DNA from: Microvirga roseola
Lineage (GTDB): Bacteria; Pseudomonadota; Alphaproteobacteria; Rhizobiales; Beijerinckiaceae
DNA length: 64,000 nucleotides
Assembly: GCF_020866965.1 (NCBI RefSeq)
Contig: NZ_JAJATX010000008.1
Coordinates: forward strand, 1 to 64,000
Direction of reading: 5' to 3'
The notes below the pieces were generated by a model, which ran no database searches, was not told where the DNA came from, and saw only the letters and a list, made by a program, of their open reading frames with translations. A program made the position numbers and the translations under genes. Positions 26,814 to 35,527 of this stretch are shown piece after piece (position 1 is the first letter of the stretch; each line of letters starts with the position of its first letter).

Positions 26814-27476
26814 ATGTCGCAAGTCTTCTGCGGATTTCGAGGCGCTGGAGCACATGGAACGGCATCGCTGGTCGTTGCAGCGGGCCTTGTCCTCGGCACG
26901 CCCGCATCTGCTCAGGCTCCTGCGCGGGACTGGCACATCAGCGTTTATGGCAGTCAATGGGTGAATGCCGATCTCCTGGAAATCCCGGAGCGCTCCCTCA
27001 CCGTAGGGCTCACCCGCGAGGAGGCCTACTTCGTCGGGTTCGGCCTTTCGCGTGCGATCACGCCGCCTTTCTCGATCCCCCTCCCCGGCACCGATTTCGC
27101 CTTTCGCGGAAACCGCCTCGAACTCGAAGGACAGGTGCTGCGCCATTTCGGCGATCAGAGCCATTGGGAAGGAACGCTGGCCTTGCTGTTCCGGACGGGT
27201 CAGATCCCGCTCTTCGGAGGCCTGAGCGTCAACTTTGCCTTCGGCGAAGGCCTCTCATACTCCTCCGAGCCTCCGAACCTCGAAGGAAGCTTCCGTGTCG
27301 AGCCGAGCCGGTTGCTCAACTATCTTAGCTTCGAGGCCGACTTCACCCACGCCTCATTGCCGGGCGTCTCCATCGTCCCGCGGATCCACCACAGATCCGG
27401 CATCTTCGGCGTAATCGCACCACGGGAATCCGGTTCGAACTACATTGGCGTCGGATTGCGGGTCGACTTCAGATGA
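26814..27476 (+). CDS. Predicted secreted or outer-membrane beta-barrel protein, unknown function
   Basis: A protein of 220 residues. The N-terminus has a basic stretch and a hydrophobic core ending ASAQA, consistent with a signal peptide. The rest has alternating polar/aromatic strands (WHISVYGSQWVN; HWEGTLALLFRTGQIPLFGGLSVNFAFGEGLSY) ending YIGVGLRVDFR, as in an outer-membrane barrel. I do not recognise the family with certainty. ATG 26814 is chosen because GGGAG lies 7 bases upstream; a GTG at 26796 is the alternative. Confidence 0.7.
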   Translation: MSQVFCGFRGAGAHGTASLVVAAGLVLGTPASAQAPARDWHISVYGSQWVNADLLEIPERSLTVGLTREEAYFVGFGLSRAITPPFSIPLPGTDFAFRGNRLELEGQVLRHFGDQSHWEGTLALLFRTGQIPLFGGLSVNFAFGEGLSYSSEPPNLEGSFRVEPSRLLNYLSFEADFTHASLPGVSIVPRIHHRSGIFGVIAPRESGSNYIGVGLRVDFR

Positions 27477-27588
27477 TGCCGCGGAAGCAAGAACCTTTCG
27501 GTCCTGTCCGCTAATCCGCTTTTGCCATTGTCGGCCGGAAACGGCGCGCTCATCCTGACCCTGGTTTCACGGAAACCGGGGGACAGCC

Positions 27589-28075
27589 ATGAAGCAGATT
27601 GCGTGGGTTTTAGCCGGAGCGACAGGCGCCCTCCTTCTGGGGGCGCCGGCCCTGGCGCAGGACAAGATGAAGCGCGGCGAGTATCTCGTGTCGATCATGG
27701 ATTGCGCCGGCTGCCACACGCCCGGCACCCTGCTCGGCAAGCCCGACATGCATCGCCGGCTCTGAAGTCGGCTTCCAGATCCCGGGCCTCGGCATCTTCT
27801 ACCCTCCCAACCTCACCCCCGATCCCGAGACCGGGCTGGGCCAGTGGAGCGAGGCTGATATCATAAAGGCCGTGCGCACGGGCGTGCGCCCGGATGGGCG
27901 ACAGCTTGCGCCCGTCATGCCCTGGCACGCTTACGGCAACATGACCGATCAGGACGCCCAGGCGCTGGCCTCATATATCAAGGCCATGAAGCCGATGAAG
28001 AATAAAGTGCCGCCCCTATCGGGTCCGACGGAAAAGGCGCCTGGTCCCTATATGACCGTCGTCGTGCCACAGTAA
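27589..28075 (+). pseudogene. c-type cytochrome gene broken by a frameshift
   Basis: ATG 27589 opens a frame with a signal peptide (MKQIAWVLAGATGALLLGAPALAQ) and a haem motif C39-A-G-C42-H43. It stops at TGA 27763-27765, after KPDMHRRL. The +1 frame from 27758 continues as GSEVGFQIPGLGIFYPPNLT, with GVRPDG, PVMPWHAYGNMTDQDAQALASYIK and VVVPQ, to TAA 28073-28075. This is the rest of a single-domain cytochrome c of the alcohol/aldehyde dehydrogenase-associated kind. One or a few bases appear to be missing near 27755, so a functional product would need frameshifting. Sequencing error is possible. Confidence 0.75.
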
Positions 28076-28171
28076 GGGAAGCCGCCCCTATCGGGGGATC
28101 CCTGCGCATGCATCCTTCGCATCCCACATCCGAGCACGCGTGGCTTGACGGATTCTTGAGGAACGGGGTCT

Positions 28172-30469
28172 ATGTTCCGTTACGGAGCCTGGGCATGTGA
28201 TGGGTTGCGCCAGCCGAACGGCCGCCCAGATCCCCAAGAACAAGACGCCACACGGGTTTTCGAGAGAGTAGACGTGCGTATTCCGGGCCATGCGTGGCTG
28301 ACCCAGTTTTTCAACCGGCGCTCCCAGAGCAAGGATGCACCCATCGAGTTGTCTGCGGCAGGTCCGACGGAAGGGATCGGCGCACCCAACGCACCGGATG
28401 ACCAGCGCCTCTCCCAATATGCACGGGCCTTTCTGGAGGGCACGACCGACTGCGTCTTCTTTCTCGACCGTCGCTGGTGTTTCACCTTTCTCAACAGACG
28501 CGCCCTTCATGAATTGGAAGGCGGCTTCGATCTCGTCGGACGCAATATCTGGGACGTTTTCCCGCAGGCCCTGGGCACCCCGTTCGAGATCCATTACCGG
28601 CGCGCGCTTGCGGAGAACACGACTCAGATCTTCGAAGCTTTTTTTCCGCCGCTGTCGTCCTGGTACGAAGTCCATGCGGTTCCCGTCGGCCCCGGGCTCA
28701 CGGTCTTTTTCCGCAACATCGACGAGCGGCGCGCTGCTGCCGATACGCTGCGCGAGAGAGAGCGACAGCTGGCAATCGTCTTCGGCCAGACGATGGTCGG
28801 CATCCTGCATCGCGACCTGAACCGGCAAGTCCTGATGGTCAATCAGCGCTTCTGCGAGATTGTCGGACGCAGCCGGGACGAATTGAACGGCCTGCCGATG
28901 GAGGCCTTCACGCATGCGGACGACATCGTGGAGAATAAGGCCCTCTTCGAGAAGCATCTCGCGAACGGCGAACCGTTTCAGATCGAGAAGCGCTATGTGC
29001 GTCCTGACGGTACGGTGGTCTGGTGCGCGGTCAATGTCTCGTTCGTTCAGGACGATTGGGGCCAAGTGGTTTCGACGATTCTCGTCGTCGAGGATATCGG
29101 CCTCCGCAAAGTGGCGGAGGAGCGCCTGCTCTGGAATGCACGCCACGATCTCCTGACGCAGCTTCCCAACCGCATGCTCTTCCAGGAGAGGCTCACCGAA
29201 GCCTTGAAATGCTCCGCCAGCACCGGCCTGAAAGTCGGTCTTCTGCTGCTCGACCTGGATCATCTCAAGCAGGTCAACGATACGCTTGGGCATGATGCAG
29301 GAGACTGCCTGTTGCGCACCGCTGCGGAGCGCCTGCGATCCTCGATCCGTCCTATCGACACGGTTGCCCGCAACGGCGGCGATGAATTCGCTGTCGTCAT
29401 GCCGGATATCGGGAGCGAGGAGGAACTCGAGGAGATTGTGCGCCCGCTTCTCGCACGGCTGCAGGAGCCCTTCCTGTATGCCGGGCACACGGTCAGCTGC
29501 AGCGCCAGCATCGGGGTGAGCATCTGGCCCGATCATACGGACCAGGCCGAAGAGCTGCACAAGCAGGCCGATATCGCGCTCTACATGGCCAAGGCCGGCG
29601 GCCGCGGCAAGATCATGATCTTCGAGCCGTCGATGCGTGCGGAGACTCACCGCCGGGCCCAGATGCGCAACAATGCGCGCGAGGCCATCGAGTCCAGCCG
29701 GATCGAGCCCTATTACCAGCCCAAGGTCCATCTCGCGTCCGGCAAGCTCGCCGGCTTCGAGGCGCTCCTGCGCTGGCACGACCCACAGGATGGCCTGCAG
29801 CCCCCATCCGCCATTCAGGCTGCCTTCGACGATCCCCGCCTGGCGGTCGCCATCGGTCAGCAGATCCAGGAGCTCGTGCTTGGCGACATGCGCCGCTGGC
29901 TCGATGCGGGCGTCGATTTCGGCCATGTAGCCATCAACGCCTCGGCGGCCGAATTCAGAGGGCACGACTTCGCCGATCAGTTGCTGGAGCGCCTGCGCGC
30001 GGCCCGCATTCCCTCGCGCTATCTCGAGCTCGAAGTGACCGAGACCGTCTTTCTTGGTCAGGGAGCCGAGCATGTGGAATCGGCCCTGCGCATGCTCAGT
30101 GCCGAAGGCATCAGGATCGCCCTCGACGATTTCGGAACGGGCTATGCCTCTCTATCGCACCTGAAGCAGTTTCCGGTCGACATCATCAAGATCGATCGCT
30201 CCTTCGTCCGTGACCTGGCCGAGAACCCCGACGACACGGCGATCCTCCAGGCCGTTCTGAGTCTCGGTCAGAACCTCGGCATCGCTACCGTCGCGGAGGG
30301 CGTCGAGACGGAGGTCCAGGTCGCCTTCCTGCGCGCGCAGGGATGCGACCTGGGACAGGGCTATCTGTTCGGCAAGGCTGCGCCGAAGGATCGGATTTCC
30401 GAGCTCATCGCGTCATGGGACGTGTTCCGGCACCGGAGCCAGACGAGATCGTCCATCGCCCTTCTCTGA
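28172..30469 (+). CDS. PAS-GGDEF-EAL cyclic-di-GMP signalling protein
   Basis: A protein of 765 residues without transmembrane segments. Order: two PAS domains (about 75-190 and 200-310), GGDEF (about 320-480) and EAL (about 500-745). The GGDEF site is intact (NGGDEF), with an inhibitory I-site RPID five residues before it. The EAL residues are also intact (FEALLRW, NASA, ELEVTET, DDFGTG, IKIDRSF, AEGVE). So both synthesis and breakdown of c-di-GMP are possible. The PAS domains may sense redox or a ligand. A GAGGAACGG precedes the ATG. Confidence 0.93.
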   Translation: MFRYGAWACDGLRQPNGRPDPQEQDATRVFERVDVRIPGHAWLTQFFNRRSQSKDAPIELSAAGPTEGIGAPNAPDDQRLSQYARAFLEGTTDCVFFLDRRWCFTFLNRRALHELEGGFDLVGRNIWDVFPQALGTPFEIHYRRALAENTTQIFEAFFPPLSSWYEVHAVPVGPGLTVFFRNIDERRAAADTLRERERQLAIVFGQTMVGILHRDLNRQVLMVNQRFCEIVGRSRDELNGLPMEAFTHADDIVENKALFEKHLANGEPFQIEKRYVRPDGTVVWCAVNVSFVQDDWGQVVSTILVVEDIGLRKVAEERLLWNARHDLLTQLPNRMLFQERLTEALKCSASTGLKVGLLLLDLDHLKQVNDTLGHDAGDCLLRTAAERLRSSIRPIDTVARNGGDEFAVVMPDIGSEEELEEIVRPLLARLQEPFLYAGHTVSCSASIGVSIWPDHTDQAEELHKQADIALYMAKAGGRGKIMIFEPSMRAETHRRAQMRNNAREAIESSRIEPYYQPKVHLASGKLAGFEALLRWHDPQDGLQPPSAIQAAFDDPRLAVAIGQQIQELVLGDMRRWLDAGVDFGHVAINASAAEFRGHDFADQLLERLRAARIPSRYLELEVTETVFLGQGAEHVESALRMLSAEGIRIALDDFGTGYASLSHLKQFPVDIIKIDRSFVRDLAENPDDTAILQAVLSLGQNLGIATVAEGVETEVQVAFLRAQGCDLGQGYLFGKAAPKDRISELIASWDVFRHRSQTRSSIALL

Positions 30470-30732
30470 CAAATGACAGACAGGCCTACGCGGGAGAGGA
30501 CCTGTCTAAAAGTCTCCTCGCGGCTTGCGAGATCGTGTGGCAGGCATTGCCGCCTCGCTCCGCTTGAGCGCGAGCAGCCGTCGCGCCGCAACACCGCCCG
30601 GCTCACTGGATAGAGCCGGTCGTTCAGTACTTCGATCTGCCAGAGCTGCAGCTCGAGCAGGGCTTTCAATCCCCTGACGTGAGCCTGAAGATCGAGAGCG
30701 TCCTTGAGAGGGTCCGGTCCGCGATATGTCAT
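30361..30732 (-). CDS. Hypothetical protein, uncertain
   Basis: From ATG 30732 the reverse strand encodes MTYRGPDPLKDALDLQAHV and LKALLELQLWQIEVLNDRLYP, a plausible helical protein of 123 residues preceded by AGGGG. Its C-terminus overlaps the end of the GGDEF-EAL gene and looks less protein-like. A neighbouring frame (LLALKRSEAAMPATRSRKPR) reads better near 30520-30590, so a frameshift or a shorter product is possible. No family recognised. Confidence 0.35.
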   Translation of the reverse strand: MTYRGPDPLKDALDLQAHVRGLKALLELQLWQIEVLNDRLYPVSRAVLRRDGCSRSSGARRQCLPHDLASREETFRQVLSRVGLSVICQRRAMDDLVWLRCRNTSHDAMSSEIRSFGAALPNR

Positions 30733-31023
30733 AGGACCACCCCTGGAAAATTTGGGATGAATCATGTCTGAACGCGAGACCTAAAAACGGGGCGAAGAGC
30801 CCGGGTGACGGGAAAAAACAGGCTACTGAACGCTTTAAGCAAACAATGCGGCCGCCCAATCCGGCCGGCCCGCGCGCTACAAATCACAGGCACTTCTTCA
30901 TACGATATATCCTGCCGCCCGACAATTGAACGGCGGGTACTTCGCAGTGCTTGCGACGCAGCGTGGCAGGAACCGGGAACAATGTTCGACAGTTGCATTC
31001 CAAAACAGCAGGAGATTCCGGAC

Positions 31024-31203
31024 ATGCCCGACCGACGTCACACCATGGAAGCCGAGAAATTGCTGGCCCAGATGGGCATTACCCTCGCCGACACTCGGTC
31101 TCTGCCACAGCGGCGTCGCCTTCTCGCAGAGGCGCTCGAGCGAGCGGAACGGCGCGGGCGCGGGACGATGATGTCCGGAAGCGAGAAGGAATCGAGCGGC
31201 TGA
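31024..31203 (+). CDS. Small hypothetical protein
   Basis: A protein of 59 residues (MPDRRHTMEAEKLLAQMGIT...), charged and helical. GGAG lies 9 bases before ATG 31024; an upstream ATG at 30982 is in the same frame. It is not recognised. It stands about 110 bp before a small membrane protein gene on the same strand. Confidence 0.55.
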   Translation: MPDRRHTMEAEKLLAQMGITLADTRSLPQRRRLLAEALERAERRGRGTMMSGSEKESSG

Positions 31204-31312
31204 GAGCGCGGGTCCGTAGAGCGGACGCCTCTCACTCCATCATTCCATCAAGCTGCTTTCGGGACTAACCTGTTACGGCGTCCGGTGAGGCGCCTCGCAC
31301 GAAGGCTGATCG

Positions 31313-31591
31313 ATGCCCAGCAAGGACGAAGAGACCGAGACCGAGACCGACGACAGCGAGTTCGATCCGGAGACCCGCGTCGATCTGCGGGATTATCCGA
31401 GCACGATGCTGGTCCTGCTCGGAGTTGCAGGATCGGGCCTAGCCTGGATGCTCTACAACTGGCTGGGGCGCAAGAAACCCACGGACGAGGGCTCTCTCAA
31501 TAAAGCCACGGGCGAGGCCGCTTCATCGGGCAAAGAGAACACGCCCGGCAATGAGGCCGCAAAGCCCGCATCGCGCCCCAACGCGGGCTAG
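31313..31591 (+). CDS. Small single-pass membrane protein
   Basis: A protein of 92 residues: acidic N-terminus (DEETETETDDSEFDPETR), one hydrophobic helix (STMLVLLGVAGSGLAWMLYNWLG) and a polar tail rich in A, G, N, K. GAAGG lies upstream of the ATG. No family recognised. It overlaps the convergent gene by 4 bases at its stop. Confidence 0.65.
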   Translation: MPSKDEETETETDDSEFDPETRVDLRDYPSTMLVLLGVAGSGLAWMLYNWLGRKKPTDEGSLNKATGEAASSGKENTPGNEAAKPASRPNAG

Positions 31592-32316
31592 AGCTGCATC
31601 ACCCTTTGACGGACCGGGCGCATGGGGATCTGCAGCGGCTTGGCCGACATCCTGTGGCCGCGGTCGATGAGGGGAGCCACCAGGCGTGCGAGCGCCACGG
31701 CCTTCTCGTCCGTGCTGCCGGTCTGCAGGAAGGAGGCGTACTGCCTCATCAGCTCCACCGTCACATAGTGGAAGGCCGCCTCCGATCCCTTGACGACCTC
31801 CATGCGGCGGGCCGCCGCTTCCAGCTTCTCGAGATAGAGCTTCTGGTCGATGGGCGGAGCCGCCTGGAAGCCGCTGGCCCCGCCGAACACCTCCCGGAAA
31901 TTGTCCCAGAGCAGCGACAGGTTCCGGGCGACCTTGTCCTGCTGGTCCCGTTCGAGCTTCCCGAATTCCGCAATCACGATATCGACCGGATCGGGCTCTT
32001 CCGGCTCGGGCTCCGGAACGTCGAGCAGGAAGGGAAGGACCGTGCGGGCCCGGGCGACGAGAGCGGGGTGAGTTTCCTGGAGCCGGGCCAGCACCTTCGG
32101 AGCAAGCTCCTGCGCATGGGGAAGCGCCTGGCGCAGTTCGACCATGCCTCTGCTGACCACAGGTCTCAAGGTGACGACAGTCTGGCGGATATACCAGCGC
32201 GTCAGCTGCGGCACCGCGCCGGCGGACCTGATCATCTGCCCGAAGCTACGAGCAGGAAATCCATCACCCTTACGCAAAGCAACCGCACTACCGACAGACT
32301 GAGGGAGGCTCTCCAT
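31588..32316 (-). CDS. Hypothetical helical protein
   Basis: A protein of about 242 residues, mainly helical, with an acidic-proline segment (DVPEPEPEEPDPVDIVIAEF) in the middle and a basic C-terminus (MRPVRQRVMQL). It may belong to a family of unknown function; I do not recognise it. The start at 32316 (MESLPQSVGS) has GGGAG about 10 bases upstream. In-frame ATGs at 32346 and 32391 give longer alternatives. Confidence 0.7.
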   Translation of the reverse strand: MESLPQSVGSAVALRKGDGFPARSFGQMIRSAGAVPQLTRWYIRQTVVTLRPVVSRGMVELRQALPHAQELAPKVLARLQETHPALVARARTVLPFLLDVPEPEPEEPDPVDIVIAEFGKLERDQQDKVARNLSLLWDNFREVFGGASGFQAAPPIDQKLYLEKLEAAARRMEVVKGSEAAFHYVTVELMRQYASFLQTGSTDEKAVALARLVAPLIDRGHRMSAKPLQIPMRPVRQRVMQL

Positions 32317-32784
32317 CGCCAATCCGCTCCCACTTCCCCGTGCCATTTTGTGGTACCCACAGAAGATTCGACCTATCCCTTTGAGGGCCATCTTTTGGCG
32401 AAATTAAGTTTTCCGAGCAGGGAAAGTACTTCTGAGACGATTACTTGATGCAGAAGAACATCATTGCATTGATCTTCAGGAATATTTTGACATGAAGAAG
32501 ACTATATACTTTAGCCTGAGCAAATAAGTCTTAGACGTCTTTCTTCGAAGTGAGATGTTCTCTGAAGCGGCAGACCGAACCTTAGCAAGAAACCGGTTTG
32601 CACCGGACGGACGCGCGGACATGAACCTCAGCCGGGATGACCGACCCTGCTACGACCGGCGAGGAATGCTACACATCGGGGAACTGAGAGAACGGAATTG
32701 AACAGCCGGAGAGTCATATCCCGGCAAAGGGCCGCTTCCGGCCAAAGCCTCGAACCTGCGAGGCGCTAAAGCTTTGATTTGAAG
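32317..32784. other. Intergenic region without a clear gene
   Basis: Between the hypothetical gene and tRNA-His. An AT-rich stretch (about 32395-32545) is unusual for this GC-rich window and may hold promoters. A 26-codon frame (32621-32701) has no supporting features. I see no RNA or repeat with confidence. Confidence 0.5.
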
Positions 32785-32861
32785 TGGTACAGCCGCCCCG
32801 GCTCGAACGGGGGACCCCCAGATCCACAATCTGGTGCTCTAACCAACTGAGCTACGGCTGC
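32785..32861 (-). tRNA. tRNA-His (anticodon GTG), lacking G-1
   Basis: The reverse strand folds as a tRNA: acceptor stem GCAGCCG/CGGCTGT, anticodon stem-loop CCAGA-TTGTGGA-TCTGG with anticodon GTG, T-arm with GTTCGAG and an encoded CCA. Position 1 is G paired with U72, the discriminator base is A73, and no G-1 opposite C73 is present. This is the atypical histidine tRNA form known from one group of Alphaproteobacteria. Confidence 0.95.
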
Positions 32862-32935
32862 ACGTGAGGCGTGGTGTAATCGTCCGGGCGATCAATTTCA
32901 AGGCTTCTTTGACGTCGCAGTCCATCAAATGAAAA

Positions 32936-32957
32936 CGGCGGGCCCCGCGGCCCGCCG
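32936..32957 (-). terminator. Terminator of the tctC-like gene
   Basis: CGGCGGGC and GCCCGCCG form an 8-bp stem with a 6-base loop 26 bases after the stop. The reverse strand continues TTTTC. Confidence 0.75.
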
Positions 32958-32983
32958 TCTCGAACGCAATGCGTGGCTAAGGC

Positions 32984-33961
32984 TTATTCCGCCTTGGCTC
33001 CGGCAGCCTGGAGGACCGGGGTCCAGCGGGCCACTTCGCTGTCGACCAGCTTCTGCAGGCCTTCTGGCGACTGCTCTTCGGCCGAGGGGATGACGCCGCC
33101 GAGGTCGAGGAGGCGCTTCTTGGTGTTCTCATCGGCAAGCGCCTTCACGAGAGCGTCGTTCAGCTTGGCGACGACGTCGTTGGGCGTGCCCTTGGGCGCG
33201 AAGACCGCGTTCCAGGCGCTGACCTGATAGTCGCCGAGGCCGGCTTCCTTCGTGGTCGGCACGTTCGGCAGCGCGGGGGAGCGCTCCGGCGTGGCAATGG
33301 CATAGGCCTTGATGTTGCCGCCCTGGATCTGCGGAGCAACGTTGACGATCTGGTCCGTCATGAAGTCGACCGTGCCCGCCATGAGGTCGTTGAGGGCCGG
33401 CCCCGTACCGCGATAGGCCACCATGGTGGGCTTGGTTCCAACAATGGAGTCGAAGAGCACGCCCGTCGTGTGGGAGACCGAGCCCACGCCCGCATGGGCC
33501 TGGTTCACCTTGTCGGCATTAGTCTTCACGTATTCGATGAAGCCCTTCAGGTCGCTGGCCGGAAGGTCCTTCTTGGCCACGATCAGGATCGGGGTGCCGG
33601 CGGCCATGCCGATGGGCGCGAAGTCCTTGGTCGGGTCATACTTCAGGTTCGGGTACAGAGCCGGTGCGGCGCCGTGGGTGCCCATATGGCCCATCATGAT
33701 CGTGTAGCCGTCCGGCTGGGACTGGGCGGCGCGGGTGATGCCCGTGGTGCCGCCGGCGCCCGCCACGTTCTCGATCACGATCTGTTGACCGAGGGTGCGG
33801 GACATGTGGTCCGTCACGATGCGGGCCACGACGTCCGTCGGTCCGCCTGCGGCGAAGGGCACGATCATGGTGATCGGGCGATTGGGGTAGTTCTGCTGGG
33901 CCTGCGCGCCCGTTGCGGCAATGCCGGCGACGGCGGCAAGAGCCAGAGCAATCTTCTTCAT
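32984..33961 (-). CDS. tctC: Tripartite tricarboxylate transporter substrate-binding protein (Bug/TctC)
   Basis: A protein of 325 residues: signal peptide MKKIALALAAVAGIAATGAQA, then the Bug-family start YPNRPITMIVPFAAGGPTDV and the IENVAGAGGTTG loop. It binds a carboxylate in the periplasm (citrate, tricarballylate, aromatic acids and others; unknown here) and delivers it to TctAB. It lies 63 bp downstream of tctA on the same strand, so the order of transcription is tctB-tctA-tctC. Confidence 0.94.
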   Translation of the reverse strand: MKKIALALAAVAGIAATGAQAQQNYPNRPITMIVPFAAGGPTDVVARIVTDHMSRTLGQQIVIENVAGAGGTTGITRAAQSQPDGYTIMMGHMGTHGAAPALYPNLKYDPTKDFAPIGMAAGTPILIVAKKDLPASDLKGFIEYVKTNADKVNQAHAGVGSVSHTTGVLFDSIVGTKPTMVAYRGTGPALNDLMAGTVDFMTDQIVNVAPQIQGGNIKAYAIATPERSPALPNVPTTKEAGLGDYQVSAWNAVFAPKGTPNDVVAKLNDALVKALADENTKKRLLDLGGVIPSAEEQSPEGLQKLVDSEVARWTPVLQAAGAKAE

Positions 33962-34024
33962 CAGTCTTCCTCCCTCGGGAAAGCTATCGCCCTACATTGT
34001 GGGTAAGGGCTTGGCAAAAACAAG

Positions 34025-35527
34025 CTATTCCGTGAACACCTCGTCCCTCCCCTTCCGGATCGAGGGGAGGAGCGCGACGATCAGCAGGATGGCCGCGATG
34101 GCCAGGAGCACGGCGCTGATCGGGTGCTCGATGAAGGTCATCATGTCCCCGCGGGACAGGATCAGCGCGCGCCTCAGGTTCTCCTCCATCAGCTTGCCGA
34201 GCACGAAGCCAAGCAGCATCGGAGCCGGCTCGAAGCCGAACTTGATCAGCATGTAGCCCACGAGGCCGAAGAAGGCGATGAACATCACGTCCGTCGGCAG
34301 CGAGTTGATGGAGTAGATGCCGATGCAGCAGAACATCAGGATCGCGGGGAACATCAGGCGGTAGGGCACCTTCAGCAGGCGCACCCACATGCCCACCAGC
34401 GGCAGGTTGATGACGAGCAGCATCAGGTTGCCGATCCACATGGATGCGATCATGCCCCAGAACAGGTCGGGATTGCGGGTCATCACCTGCGGCCCCGGCA
34501 CGATGCCGTGGATGGTCATGGCGCCGACCATGAGAGCCATCACCGCATTGGGCGGGATGCCAAGGGTCAGCAGCGGGATGAACGAGGTCTGGGCGCCCGC
34601 ATTGTTGGCGCTTTCCGGCCCCGCCACGCCCTCGATGGCGCCCTGCCCGAAGCGGCGCGGGTCCTTGGCGAGCTTTTTCTCCAGCGTATAGGCTGCAAAC
34701 GGCCCGAGCACCGCGCCGTTGCCGGGCAGGATGCCGAGCGCCGCGCCGATGAAGGTGCCGCGCAGCACCGGCTTGTAGGAATGCCGGAAGTCGTCCCTGT
34801 TCGGCAGCAGGCGGCCGATGGCCTGGCGGACCACGTCGCGGGTCTCGGTGTGGTCCAGGTTGCGCAGGATCTCGGCGATGCCGAAGACGCCCATGGCCAG
34901 CACGGCGAAATCGATCCCGTCGACTAGGAACGGCAGACCGAAAGTCATGCGCTCCTCGCCGGTCTCGAGATCCGTGCCGACCGTGGAGAGCAGCACGCCG
35001 ACCAGAATCATGGCGATGGCCTTGAGGATCGAGCCGCGCGCCAGGACCACGGCGAAGACGAGGCCCATGGTCATGAGCGAGAAATATTCCGTCGGCCCGA
35101 AGATGAGCGCGAGGCCGGTCAGCGGAGCGCCCAGAGCCGCGATCACCAGGGTCGCCACGGTTCCGGCGAAGAAGGAGCCGATGGCCGCGATGCCGAGCGC
35201 GATGCCGGCCCGGCCCTGACGGGCCATCTGGTGCCCGTCCAGGGCCGTCACCACGGAGGTCGCCTCGCCGGGAATGTTGACGAGGATCGCCGTGGTCGAG
35301 CCGCCATACTGCGCGCCGTAATAGATGCCGGCGAGCATGATGAGGGCGCCGATGGGATCGAGGCCGAAGGTGATGGGAAGCAGCATCGCGATGGTCGCGA
35401 TGGGGCCGACGCCGGGCAGGACGCCGATGAGGCTTCCCACGAGACAGCCCAGGAAGGCGAGACCCAAGTTCTGCAGGCTCAGAGCGACGCCGAAACCGAG
35501 GCTCAGGTTGGAAGCGAAATCACCCAT
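34025..35527 (-). CDS. tctA: Tripartite tricarboxylate transporter large membrane subunit TctA
   Basis: A protein of 500 residues with about 11-12 membrane segments. It has the TctA signature LPGVGPIATIAMLLPITFG and the GIYYGAQYGGSTTAILVNIPGEA repeat, with a second copy (GILPGNGAVLGPFAAY). It is the permease for sodium- or proton-coupled uptake of carboxylates. The start at 35527 (MGDFASNLSLGFG) overlaps the tctB stop by 8 bases and fits the family, so a longer reading is rejected. Confidence 0.95.
   Translation of the reverse strand: MGDFASNLSLGFGVALSLQNLGLAFLGCLVGSLIGVLPGVGPIATIAMLLPITFGLDPIGALIMLAGIYYGAQYGGSTTAILVNIPGEATSVVTALDGHQMARQGRAGIALGIAAIGSFFAGTVATLVIAALGAPLTGLALIFGPTEYFSLMTMGLVFAVVLARGSILKAIAMILVGVLLSTVGTDLETGEERMTFGLPFLVDGIDFAVLAMGVFGIAEILRNLDHTETRDVVRQAIGRLLPNRDDFRHSYKPVLRGTFIGAALGILPGNGAVLGPFAAYTLEKKLAKDPRRFGQGAIEGVAGPESANNAGAQTSFIPLLTLGIPPNAVMALMVGAMTIHGIVPGPQVMTRNPDLFWGMIASMWIGNLMLLVINLPLVGMWVRLLKVPYRLMFPAILMFCCIGIYSINSLPTDVMFIAFFGLVGYMLIKFGFEPAPMLLGFVLGKLMEENLRRALILSRGDMMTFIEHPISAVLLAIAAILLIVALLPSIRKGRDEVFTE

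Noticed and set aside
28088-30073. A 661-codon frame on the - strand opposite the GGDEF-EAL gene
   Set aside because: The + strand carries intact PAS, GGDEF and EAL motifs. The antisense frame has none and no start context.
32621-32701. A 26-codon frame in the gap before tRNA-His
   Set aside because: It is too short, lacks a convincing ribosome-binding site and has no recognisable pattern.
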